Shown here: positions 1 to 10,095 of the stretch, in pieces
How positions within the stretch are numbered: position 1 is the stretch's first letter
Layout of the letters: each line of letters begins with the position of its first letter
From: Hypomyces perniciosus
Lineage: Eukaryota > Ascomycota > Sordariomycetes > Hypocreales > Hypocreaceae
DNA: 64,000 nt
Direction: 5' to 3'
Assembly: GCA_008477525.1 (NCBI GenBank)
Contig: SPDT01000013.1
Span: 1,163,501 to 1,227,500 of the forward strand
The notes under the pieces: model-generated
Told to the model about the DNA's origin: nothing
The model's database searches: none
What the model saw: only the letters and a program-made list of their open reading frames with translations
Translations under genes and position numbers: made by a program

Positions 1-3000
1 CCTATATTACTAAAAGTTTAAAGCTTATTAAATTAATTAAATTAAAGGGAGATACTATTATTAATACTAGTTTTAATAATAAATTATTAAAGCTAGCCCT
101 TTTATAATATGAAAGACTAAATTATATTAACTTAAATTTATGAACGAAAACTATTAAAATAACTGTAAGAATGTTTAATTTTAATTTTATTAAAAACATT
201 AAATTTTACTATTTAATATATAATAAAAGAAAAGCTATTAAACGGCTTAATTTAAAGCTAATTACTAATTTACTAGCCTTTTTAATTTATTTAAAAGCTA
301 ATAATTTCTCTATAAAGTTAATGCTTTATAATAAAGCCTTTATTAATCCTTTAATTATTAATAGAAAATTAAAATATAAGTAGTTATTCCTTTTAAAAGA
401 TAATAATAAACCTACCTTTTCAACTATTATATACAGCTTTATAAATAGCCTTAAAACTTAATATAATTAGTATTTTAAGGAATTTTATTATAATAATAAA
501 AAGGAAATTAATTAAAAACTTTAAATTTAGTTTTTTTTTAAGAATTATATATTCCTATAGCAGCATTTATATTTATAAATAAAATAATTTAATAAAATAC
601 TTTATTAAAGTTTTATTAAATAGGCTTTAGGCTATTATTATAGCAGCTAACCTATTACTATATTTTTAAAATTTTATTATTATTGCAGTTCTTAAATTAA
701 TTAACTATATAGCTATTATTAATAAAAACTTTACCTTTTATTAAGAATTATATAAAGACCTAGACTTTAATAAAGACTATAAGCCTAATCTATAAAAATA
801 TAGAATTATTGGCTTCTATTGTAAAGTATTTATTCTGTAAAAATAAAAGGTTAAAGGCTATAAATTAACCTTTAAGATTAAAACTGAAAAACTATTAGTA
901 GTTTTAGGTAATAATACTTATTTTATTTATATTCTGATTAAATATATAGTCTTTAAATTATTAACTATAAAGCTATATAAAGATAAAATTCCTGAACTTT
1001 ATATCTTAAAGCCTACTATAAGTTAGGATAATAAGGAATTAAAGGGAGAAATAAAGCTAGATTTATTAAATTAAATAATTCCTAGCTTTTAAAATATTAA
1101 TCCTTTACTCTTTAACCCTCGTTTAAAGGGAGTACCCACTACTATTCCCCTTATTCCTATGCCAGTTATATAAGACTCTATAGTTATAAAGGATCCTGTA
1201 AATATAAATATATCCTATTTCCTTTATAATAGCATTAAAAAGCTAGCCTTTTTAGCTGCTGTAGTATAAAACCCTTAACACTTAAGCAAATACTTTATAG
1301 TTTTAATAAAACTAAATAGCTAGGAGCGATTTATAGTAAATTTAACTAGCTAGTTAAATAATATACCTTTACTTTTATTAAGTATAATAGTATTCTTAAA
1401 GGCAAGAATCCTATTATTAATTAATTGGTCTTAAAAATTCAAAAGAATTTAAATAATAGAATAGTTAAATTTAAAGCTAGGCTAATTGCTAAAGGCTTTT
1501 AATAACTAAAAGGAATAGATTTTAACTAAATATTTACCTTAATAGCTATTCCTTTTATTTAACAGCTGTTTCTAACTTTAACTATTATTTATAACTAGGA
1601 AATGAAATAAATTAACTTTATTAATATATTTTTAATAGAATATTTAAAGAAACTATTTTCTTTAACTTCTTTAAAGGGTTTGAAGATTATGCCAGTTAGA
1701 TTTCCTTTAAAATTAAATCTATTTTTAAGAAGCTAGGTTATAACCTTAATATAGATTAGGTTATTTAGTTATAAAAAGCTCTTTATAGTCTTAAACAGTC
1801 CCTTAAAAAAAGGTAATAGGCTTTATAAACTTTAAAAAATAAACTAGGATATAATCCTTTAATTTCTAACTATTATTCTCTATAATCTTAATAATAGTAT
1901 TTTTATTATTACTTATATAAATAACTGTCTTTTTATTAAACTAAATAAAGAAGCTATAGTTTAGCTAAAGCTAGCTTTTAATAAGGTTTATACTATAAAA
2001 GATAAAGGCCCTGCTTTTTTTTCCTTAAAGGTTTAAATAGTTAAAGATAAAAAAAGAGGCCTTTTTTAACTTTCCTAGAAATAGTATATTACTAAAGCTA
2101 TAGAGTTATTTAACCTTTAAGACTTAAAGCCTATTTAATTACCTTTATAGCCCTTTCTTTTAGCTAATAAAACTATAACTAAACTAAATAAAGTTAATAT
2201 TAAACTTTTCTAAATTATAATTAATACTATTATTTACTTAATAATTTATATTTAAGTAGATATTAGCTTTTTAATTTAATATTTAGTAAAATAATTTTAA
2301 GGCCTTTATAAAAAGCATTTAGATGCAGCCTATAACTTATTATAGTATTTAAATAATACCTAGAATCTAGCTATTTAATATACTAGAAAATCGAATCCTA
2401 TACCTATTAGTTATTATAATAGTAATATTACTAGGGATAAAGAATTAAGGAAATTAACTTATAGCTATATTATAATAGTTATTAATAGGCTAATTAACTA
2501 GAAATCAAAAAGGGGCTTCACTATCTGTCTTTTTATACTAGAAGTAAAGTTTATAGCTTTTATAAAAGCTATTTAAGAGATTTAGTAGCTTATTAGCCTA
2601 TATAAAAAGGTAAATTAACTAATTAAACAGCTAATATCTTTACTTAATAATAAGAAAAGTGCTATTTATACCTTAAATAACCCTACCTTTTATAATTAAA
2701 TACAATATACTTTATTATAGTTTAATTATATAAAGGAATAGGTTAAAAATAGCGTTATTATAATCGGCTACCTAGAAACTAGTAAAATAATTGCTAATAG
2801 GCTCACTAAGCCTCTTTTAAGTTAAAAGCTAAAGAACTTTATAAGTCTCTTTAATTTTAAGCTTTTACTTAAAGTATAGCTATACCTAAGGTTTTTATCC
2901 TTTTCTTTTTTATAGTTATTAGCTATTCTTTTATAGCTATTAGCTATCCTGGTTATTATTATTGTTATTTTTTTTTAGCTATATTAGCTATTCCCTTTAT

Positions 3001-3112
3001 TTTTAACTATTTTAGCTATTCCTTTTATTTTCTATATCCTAGTTACTTTCCTATGTTTAAGATCCTTTATTTACTTTAAAGTTATATAAGATAGTATCTA
3101 TTTAAGAGGGAG
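1..3112 (+). mobile_element. Ty1/copia retrotransposon, 3' internal part (copy 1), RIP-degraded
   Basis: This is the decayed pol region of a copia element, truncated by the window start. It runs parallel to the better preserved copy at 19329-25039: the same ordered blocks (integrase end, reverse transcriptase, RNase H) can be followed in both. In the forward frames the text matches copia RT and RNase H strings interrupted by TAA/TAG where Gln codons would stand. The 70-codon open frame at 171-383 is a chance survivor of the integrase region. No intact ORF remains. Base composition is extremely AT-rich, as expected after RIP. It is followed directly by an LTR of the same family at 3113. Confidence 0.8.
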
Positions 3113-3690
3113 TGTTAAAAAGGAGGGCTAAAAAGTAAGGATTTTAGAGTAATTGGGTTACCTTCCTATTCTGGCTAGACCTGGAATTAGGCCCGACGGT
3201 AAAATTAAGTTCCTAGAGGAACTTCGGTGTAAGTCAGGAAATTTCTATTATCTTTAATAATAACAATTAAGCTAGGACCAACTACCCCGCCTACCCTAGA
3301 CTTAATATAATGGGCATAATAGCCATTATAAAAAATCTGACCAAAATGGTTTCCTGTTTATATAGCTGTAAGTCGATTTAGCCGATTTCCTATATAAATG
3401 AATTTTGCGGAAAATAGGAATACAGCCATAAACCCAATTCTGACACCGCACGCCTATTGTTAAGTCGGAGGACTATTATAAAAGATAAAGCATTATTCTA
3501 CAATCACTTCTATAATAGCCGCATATTATTAGTTATTCTATAGCTTCTAGCTATTAGATTAGATACAATTTAATTATTTATTTTATTGTTTACCCAGTAA
3601 ACTCTTAGTCGTTTCCTTATTACTGCGTTGTATGCAGCTTCCTAGAAGCTATATATAAATGAGGTTCAGTATAACCTTGTTATTTTAACA
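3113..3690 (+). repeat. Copia family-1 LTR (copy A, 3' LTR)
   Basis: A 578 bp LTR with perfect 8-bp terminal inverted repeats TGTTAAAA and TTTTAACA. Four further copies lie at 18749, 20984, 25040 and 43370. It follows the pol region of copy 1 directly and is therefore its 3' LTR; the 5' LTR is outside the window. Variant positions group it with copies B and D rather than with C and E. Confidence 0.9.
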
Positions 3691-4195
3691 CTTTTAGCGC
3701 AGTAATTACTTCCTAATAATTGGTTAATATAACCAATATTCTCTTATATTCCCGTAACCTAGTCTTTAATTTAGTTAGGCTATAATAGATTTAAAGGAAA
3801 TCCCTATAAGGTTTAAAGCTTTTAACTAAACTTTAAGCCTGTTTGAAATATTTCCCTAAAAGTCTTGATTTATATAAATATAAAGCCTATTTTACATTCA
3901 AATAACTTAAAGAAACTATATATATCTAGTTTACATTAATCTTTAAAGATTACATTAATAATTCCTTAAAAGGAATTATAAACTCAAAATAATAAATATT
4001 TTCTAAGATTATATTTACTTTAAAAAAAACTCTTTAATAAATCTTTCAATTAATTAATAAAAAATAAAACGTATAAAAACAGTTTATAATATTTAATAAA
4101 AAATGTATCTTTAAATATACTATAATATTTTTATAACTTGCCTTTAAAGTCTCTTAGAACTAGATAAGACTTATAATTATATATTACTAAGAACT
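3691..4195. other. AT-rich RIPed sequence, no gene seen
   Basis: About 500 bases between the copia LTR and the first gene island. Dense stops occur in all frames. No repeat shared with the rest of the window was recognised. Confidence 0.6.
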
Positions 4196-4714
4196 TCAAA
4201 GTAAAATTAAGGCCAAGCTAAAGAGCGCACAAAAGAGTAAAGCCAAGTCAAAGCCAAAGGAACCCGCCGCTACAGTAGAAGATCTTGAGGCGTGGGAGAT
4301 TAATCCCGGTACCGTCGAGGGCGAAATCGTTCTTAGGAACACCCGCCCGCAGACGATGAGGTTGTTCAAATGAGTGCTGAACGAGTGGCAATATCCGCTA
4401 AAGCAGTACGTCCACGGGGTGCCTCGGAGCACTTCCTTGAGAACTACGGCAGATACATATCCAATTCCAGCTAGGCCCGATTTGAGCCTATGGAATGTTG
4501 GACGATGGATACCTATGCGGGCGTCGGTCCAACATTTCCAATGTCAACATCAAGAGGGTACCACGTGGAATCTGACCAACAGTTTACCCGGTTAAATTTC
4601 ACGATGTTGGCAGCCTTCGCACAGGCAAAGGGATAATAAGAGCTGCACTATTGGCGTGATCAGCGCTCTGTGAATCCGGACTCCCGGCATGAACCCAAGG
4701 GCTACCATCCCCAG
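4196..4714 (+). pseudogene. Unidentified coding-gene remnant, GC-normal
   Basis: Base composition jumps to normal genic values at about 4200. A forward frame from about 4200 to 4370 reads a Lys/Ala-rich stretch and then an acidic segment containing EAWEINPGTVEGEI before a stop at 4371. After that only short frames follow in different phases. The WEINPG string is faintly like the WExxPG block seen in CENP-C/Mif2-type proteins, but this is too short to assign. I see no start codon or splice pattern that would rebuild a gene, so this is probably the broken end of a gene truncated by the adjoining repeats. Confidence 0.3.
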
Positions 4715-5154
4715 CTTCCCCGCCTAGCACACTTTAAGCGACTACCCTTCTCGTCGGCCCGACAGACAGGAATAAGAACCACGCGTCTATATCTGTGCTT
4801 CAATTTGGGCGAAGATAAATCTTGTCGGTCCGACAAACCACTACTGGAAAGGAAACCACTACCGGAAAGGACTTGCCCCATCCTTAATTACCCTGAGCTA
4901 ATGGCGGGATTGCTGTGATAGACTGACAGGCCCCAAACGCCATGCCTAGCGGACTGTCCTGTCAGGGTGTGTTGTCACCCGGATAGGTGCGACTACTACG
5001 ACCGCAGTATTACGAATTCCCTCACCTCGTGATACCCAGATATCCTTATTCGGGGAGGAGGCGGCTAGCTTTAATGAGTCACTCTGATAGTTCCTCAGGT
5101 ATTTTTAAGCGAATAATTTAACCGTGACTGTTCTTATAAGTCGTATGTTTGCAA
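4715..5154 (+). repeat. Left arm of long inverted repeat flanking the alpha-glucosidase/MFS pair
   Basis: About 440 bases that recur in reverse orientation at 9226-9648. The match begins at CTTCCCCGCCTAGCA and ends near TATGTTTGCA. The arm contains two short palindromes, GTCGGCCCGAC (about 4757) and TGTCGGTCCGACA (about 4823), and a tandem duplication of the unit ACCACTAC(T/C)GGAAAGGA (about 4840-4872) that is single in the right arm. The segment 4884-4984 is inverted relative to the other arm. This arm keeps many C and G bases that are T and A in the right arm, so it is the less RIPed copy. It ends 157 bp before the alpha-glucosidase start codon. Confidence 0.85.
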
Positions 5155-5310
5155 TTAAGTCCGCTACTTCTTTAGTGCCGAGCATTTAACAGCATCCTAT
5201 CGTCTCAGTTGGTGACAGATCAGCTTTGCTATTGCCGTTCTCATTTCGCATGCCCCTTGGCCTTGCTGCTATTTTTCCTTGTTCCATCTCAACCGCATTC
5301 CAGCGTCATC

Positions 5311-7104
5311 ATGGCTTTTAGCACCCACACGCGAGCGTGGTGGAAGGAAGCCGTGGTATACCAGATTTACCCGGCGTCCTTCTGCGACTCTAATGGCGAT
5401 GGCATTGGCGATGTGCCCGGCATCACCTCCAAGCTGGACTACCTGGTCAACTTGGGCGTCAACGTTATTTGGGTCTGCCCCATGTATGACAGCCCGCAAA
5501 TCGACATGGGCTACGACATCTCCAACTATGAAGATGTGTATCGTCCATACGGCACAGTCCAGGACATGGAGGTGCTCATCCGTGAAACTCACGCTCGGGG
5601 TATGAAGCTTTTGCTTGACCTCGTCATCAACCACACATCAGACCAGCACGCGTGGTTCAAGGAATCCCGTTCCAGCAAGGACAACCCCAAGAGAGACTGG
5701 TACATCTGGCGACCACCGTGTTACTCCCCGGAGGGCAAACGTCTCCCTCCAAACAACTGGCGTGCTTGTTGGGGTCCCGTCAGCGCCTGGGAATGGGATG
5801 AGAAGACACAGGAATACTATTTCCATATTTTCGCGACCGAGCAACCAGACCTCAACTGGGAGAACCCAGAGACTCGCAAGGCCATATATGCCAGTTCCAT
5901 GGAGTTCTGGCTGAAGCGTGGAGTGGATGGCTTCCGTATCGACACCGTCAACATGTACAGCAAGCCGACTGACTTCCCTGATGCCCCAATTGTCGACCCG
6001 ACCACGTTCCTCCAGCCTGCTTGGAACCTTTTCTGCAATGGTCCACGCATGCACGAGTTTTTGGGCGAGATGAGCGCGATCTTGAACCAATACCGGGCTA
6101 TTACTGTTGGCGAACTGCCATGCACGCCTAATCTCAAGGACGTACTGAGATATATCAGCGCCAAGTCGAACGAGCTCAACATGGTGTTCCAGTTTGATGT
6201 CGTGTCAGTTGGCACGGGCGAATCAGTCAACTTCGACGCCGAACCACGCAGCTTTAAGCTGCCGGTGTTTAAGAAGGCCGTGGATGCCACTCAGTCTCTC
6301 ATCCATGGCACTGACGCCTGGACCACAGTCTTCCTTGAGAACCACGACCAGGCGCGGTCCATCAGCCGCTTCGTCGACGATAGCCCCGAGTTTCGTGTGC
6401 GGAGCGCCAAGCTGCTCGCACTGATGGAGACATGCCTCACTGGCACGCAGTACATCTACCAAGGCCAGGAGATTGGCACCGTCAATGCCGCCAAGGTCCA
6501 GTACCCGCTTGAGAATTACCGTGACATTGGCAGTATCGGCTATATCAATTTGATCAAGGAGAAGTACGGAGCCGACAACAAAGAAGCACTTGACAAGGCA
6601 TTTGATGCTCTTGCGTACTTTGCTCGTGACCATGGCCGTGTGCCTATTAGTTGGAGCGATGGGACGTATGGTGGGTTCTCTGAGCAGGCTGAGAAGGCAG
6701 GCAAGGAGGTCAAGGAGCCCTGGATGAAGCCCCACCCGCTTGCCAACGAGATCAACGTCGCGTCGCAACTTAATGACCCCGACAGTGTCTTATCTTACTG
6801 GCGGAAGATGCTCAAGTTCCGGAAGGAACACAAAGACTTGCTTGTGTATGGTGACTACAAGGATCTTCGACCTGACGACGAAGACTTGTTCCTCTTTGTC
6901 AAGGAGTCATCCGAGCACACCAAGGCATTGGTTGTCTTGAACTTTACGACCAATGAGAAGGAGTGGACAAAGCCAGATGCCAAGGAGCTGGGACTGCCGG
7001 AAGGATCCAAGGTGAACCTCGAGCTGATCATGTCTACTCATGCTGAGCTGGAGAGGGAGCCCCTGGCTGCTCTTGAGGGACGCGTATATGTTATCAATCA
7101 GTAG
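5311..7104 (+). CDS. Alpha-glucosidase (maltase / oligo-1,6-glucosidase type), GH13
   Basis: An intact intronless gene of 597 codons for a glycoside hydrolase family 13 enzyme that releases glucose from the non-reducing end of alpha-glucosides (maltose- or isomaltose-like). The frame stays open upstream to a GTG at 5209, but the first ATG is 5311 and the protein then starts in the usual GH13 way (AWWKEAVVYQIYPASF). Visible motifs: a calcium-loop pattern D26-x-N28-x-D30-x-I32-x-D34; DLVINHTSDQH (region I); GFRIDTVNMYSK with nucleophile D211; VGEL with acid/base E268; and FLENHDQ with transition-state stabiliser D346. Length matches fungal intracellular maltases. No signal peptide is seen from this start, so a cytoplasmic enzyme fed by a transporter is likely. 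It is convergent with the MFS gene at 7653-9169, and both sit between inverted repeat arms. The exact substrate cannot be read from the sequence. Confidence 0.93.
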   Translation: MAFSTHTRAWWKEAVVYQIYPASFCDSNGDGIGDVPGITSKLDYLVNLGVNVIWVCPMYDSPQIDMGYDISNYEDVYRPYGTVQDMEVLIRETHARGMKLLLDLVINHTSDQHAWFKESRSSKDNPKRDWYIWRPPCYSPEGKRLPPNNWRACWGPVSAWEWDEKTQEYYFHIFATEQPDLNWENPETRKAIYASSMEFWLKRGVDGFRIDTVNMYSKPTDFPDAPIVDPTTFLQPAWNLFCNGPRMHEFLGEMSAILNQYRAITVGELPCTPNLKDVLRYISAKSNELNMVFQFDVVSVGTGESVNFDAEPRSFKLPVFKKAVDATQSLIHGTDAWTTVFLENHDQARSISRFVDDSPEFRVRSAKLLALMETCLTGTQYIYQGQEIGTVNAAKVQYPLENYRDIGSIGYINLIKEKYGADNKEALDKAFDALAYFARDHGRVPISWSDGTYGGFSEQAEKAGKEVKEPWMKPHPLANEINVASQLNDPDSVLSYWRKMLKFRKEHKDLLVYGDYKDLRPDDEDLFLFVKESSEHTKALVVLNFTTNEKEWTKPDAKELGLPEGSKVNLELIMSTHAELEREPLAALEGRVYVINQ

Positions 7105-7652
7105 CGTTATACCGCTAGACTACGAGTATCTTCAAGATAGAGAGAAAAGGAGAAAAGAAGAGAAAGCGAAATGACGATAGCTCCTTTTGGTAACGAGCTT
7201 GTGTAACTCGGGTCCCAGCTTATGATTAGTTAGTCGAAAGTGTAAGCCGAGACCTCTACAGGCTCAGCCTGTTATATGCCCTTTCAAAGACGATAAAAGC
7301 TTCTGCCATCCGAGTTTACCTGAAAACATTTGCTCTAATTGGACTGCAGGAATGATATACCGTCAGTGTTGACGTAACATGCTTCTAAAGAAGCTATGGA
7401 CCATATATTGTAACGGAAGCGTTCTCTAGCACTCGAAACGTTACCTTCGCTCTGAGAAATATGGATTCACCGCATATTCAGTCGATATATACTCCGTATA
7501 CATTCGATAGATATCCCACCAAGGTCGGAAACAAACCGAAAAGGCCACATCTTGAAAAAGCCAAGATGCTGAGTTCCTTTCATTATCATCATATCTTAAC
7601 AGTGTGTACAGGTCCCTGCAACTCGACCGATATCTTCCAGCACCAGGACCAC
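7105..7652. other. Shared 3' intergenic region of two convergent genes
   Basis: About 550 bases between the stops of the alpha-glucosidase and the MFS gene. It begins with a purine-rich stretch (about 7138-7170). No ORF with support, no repeat and no RNA gene was recognised. Confidence 0.6.
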
Positions 7653-9169
7653 CTACTCCGTCCTCTTGGGCTCAGTCGGGGTCCCGTACCAGCACAACAG
7701 CATGATTACAAACAATGCAATTGCAATGGGGTGGAGCACATACGTGCCCACCGCCTCCGCCAGCAGACCCGTAATAAAGGGCGCTAACGCGCCGCCCAAG
7801 CTGCCGAACGCGCTGATGGTCCCCATGCCGCTGAGTGCCTCTCGGCGCGTCATGCCACGCATGAAGAGGGCCGCCGCGCAGGGGTAGACAGGTCCCAGAA
7901 GCAGGCCGACGATGGACACGGCAACGGCGTCGCCCACGATGTTGGGCACCCACCACACCAGCAGCTCGAACATAATGGCCCCAACTATCATGCCATACAC
8001 GAAGAGCCTCTCGCCTATCTTCTGTGCCGGTCCAGACAGGCAGAACCGGCCGACCGTGATGCCCGCCCAGAAGCCGGCCGAGACGTATCCCACAGATGAG
8101 GGATCGCCGCCGCGGGCGCTGATGAAGAACGAGGTGATCCAACCAGAGATGGACACCTCAGCGCCCTGGTAGGCGAAGATGAAGGTTGCACCAAGTAACA
8201 CGACGCGCAGTTTCATTGCAGCCTTCATGCCCCCCAGCGCCGATTTCGTGTCCGGCCGCTCCAGCTCCCGCGCCGCCAGACCCTGCTCCTTCTCGAAGCC
8301 CCAGAACGACCACAGCGACAGGACCAGTGTGATTATTCCGATGCCCAGTGTCAGGATATAGTATCGGCTCCATGTGATGTGCGCGACCGTAACGATGGCT
8401 GTTGCAATCAACGGACCCGATATGCCGCCTATGCCATAGCTTCCATGTAGTAGCCCCAGCATGAAGGTGCTGTTCTCCAGCACCGCACAGAACGTGTTGC
8501 CGATGGCTACATTGATAGCGATGCCGAAGCCTACAAAGAAGAAGGCGCATACAATAACCGGGAAAGGCGCAGCCGCTACTAGCGGGATGTATGCACAAGT
8601 CAGCAGCGCCTGGCCCAGCCCGAGCAGTCTGGCCCGCCCGAGCTTGGCTCGCAGTGTGTCGAGGAAAACAGCTGCGAAGATGAAGCCAATGGCTTGGCCT
8701 ACGAAGATGAGCGACACGACACTATAACCAATGTCATAGTACCTGTGTCGTAGGTTAGCGGCTTCACTTGAGATGTCGCATGTCGGACAGAGCGTTACTT
8801 CTCCATGTAAGGTATCAATGCACCCGCAGCGCTATCACTCAGCCCGTTGCCCAAGAAGGTCAGACACACCGCCAGGAGCCGAAAGCGATTCATAAAAGGC
8901 TCCCACACAGTCGGAACCACTTCTACAGCAGCGGGAGAAGACTCCAGATGCACCGGCCGACTCATCTCCAGATTGTTGTCCTCAGATCGCCGCAGCGTAA
9001 TATTCCCCGATTCGCATACCCCATTCCTTGGGAGCCGCTGGAGCTCAGTAGGGTCTTCCTTTTGCGGTGCGCTGGGGTACGTCCTCGAGACAACCTTGGC
9101 TGGTGCTGTGATCGGGAGAGTGTCGGATGATGGGCCAGCACAGTGAGCCTCCATGGGGCTTGGCACCAT
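7653..9169 (-). CDS. MFS transporter, FucP/BSC6-like (possible sugar permease)
   Basis: A two-exon membrane transporter, complement(7653..8742, 8799..9169), 486 aa. The 56-bp intron (8743-8798) has GTAACG donor, GCTAAC branch site and CAG acceptor; splicing joins PYMEK to YYDIGYSVVSLIF in frame, and 371+1090 nt is a whole number of codons. The start is the ATG at 9169, giving a polar cytoplasmic tail of about 85 residues before the first membrane segment (RLLAVCLTFLGNGLSDSAAG). About 11-12 hydrophobic helices follow, with a charged central loop (EKEQGLAARELERPDTKS) as usual between the two six-helix halves. The NGLSDSAAGALIPYMEKYY block is characteristic of the fungal MFS family that includes yeast BSC6 and is related to bacterial fucose permeases; the substrate is not known. 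Pairing with an alpha-glucosidase suggests a sugar or glycoside, by inference only. The start codon is 57 bp from the right inverted-repeat arm. Confidence 0.85.
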
Positions 9170-9225
9170 TGCCGCCTGTAATTAAACAATTATTTGAGTC
9201 GGCTATCGGAACAGCAAAGCTGATC

Positions 9226-9648
9226 TTGCAAATATATAATTTATAAGAACAGTTAAAGTTAAATTATTTGTTTAAAAATATCTAAAGAATTATTAAAGTA
9301 ATTTATTAAAGCTAGGCGACTCCTCCTTAAATAAGGATATTTAGGTATTATAAGGTGAGGGTATTTGTAATACTGCGGTCATAGTAGCTGCACCTACCCT
9401 CAATCGCCTTAAGCCAATAGCAGGGATTACTGTAACAGACTGACAGGCCCTAAACGCCATGCCTAGCGGACTATCCTATCAGGGTGTATTATCACCCGGA
9501 TGGGGCAAAGTCCTTTCCGGTGTAGTTTGTCGGACCGATGAGATTTGTCTTAGCCCGAATTAAAGCATAGATATAGACGCGTGGTTCTTATTCCTGTCTG
9601 TCGGGCCGACGAGAAGGGTAGTCGCTTAAAGTATGCTAGGCGGGGAAG
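9226..9648 (-). repeat. Right arm of long inverted repeat flanking the alpha-glucosidase/MFS pair
   Basis: Reverse-complement partner of 4715-5154. It is clearly the more RIPed copy: its inner part (9226-9300) differs from the left arm almost only by C-to-T and G-to-A type changes. It keeps the GTCGGCCCGAC palindrome (about 9602) and a single GGAAAGG unit. The segment 9397-9499 has the same orientation as 4884-4984, so inside otherwise inverted arms it forms a direct repeat. Confidence 0.85.
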
Positions 9649-9904
9649 TTAAGAAGAAGTAGCTAAATTCCTAATTCGCACTGTATATATACTAGAATCT
9701 CTAAATAATTCTATATATATAAGGCCTAAGAATTAGATATTAGTCTAACTTTTTTATAAATATTTAGATTATAAAATTAGAGCTATTTTTATCTATATTG
9801 CGTGGTTTTTGCAGGGGTGCTAAAATAGGCCTTTAACATGGGATTTCAAGGTATCTAGCTCGCTATGCTGTCCAGCTCACTCTACACCTACGTTATATGT
9901 AGAA
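9649..9904. other. AT-rich spacer outside the inverted repeat
   Basis: About 250 bases, AT-rich from the repeat edge to about 9790 and then more balanced towards the promoter of the next gene. No ORF, repeat copy or RNA gene recognised. Confidence 0.55.
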
Positions 9905-10095
9905 ACTCATATAAATACATGGAAGTGGCCGCGTATCCATCTCAAAGAGCGCTTTGCAGTACATTAACTACACGTGCGGCGCCTTCTACACTCTGATTTT
10001 CCACCTTTTCTCTCTATTTTCTCTATTTTCTCTAATCATCAAGAACTTGGCACTTTTTGTCACACCACTACTACAATCGACGCGTACCAGAAAGG
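9905..10095 (+). promoter_or_regulatory. Probable promoter and 5' leader of the MFS gene at 10096
   Basis: A TATA-like CATATAAATACATG lies at about 9909-9921, roughly 180 bp before the start codon. A pyrimidine-rich run of repeated TCTCTATTTTC units lies at about 10009-10036. Both are usual in fungal promoters and leaders. The transcription start itself cannot be placed. Confidence 0.5.

Noticed and set aside
171..383. 70-codon open frame in AT-rich sequence
   Set aside because: Its text corresponds to the integrase region of the copia element at 22350-22560; it is a survivor of RIP, not a gene.
4196..4370. CENP-C/Mif2 fragment
   Set aside because: Only a WExNPG-like string supports it; too short to name the gene.
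5209..5310. N-terminal extension of the alpha-glucosidase with a hydrophobic stretch resembling a signal peptide
   Set aside because: It begins with GTG, has no ATG, and the first ATG at 5311 gives the normal GH13 start.
5269..6768. Several antisense and out-of-frame open frames of 70-180 codons
   Set aside because: They lie wholly within the alpha-glucosidase gene, which has all catalytic motifs; they reflect its high-GC codon use.
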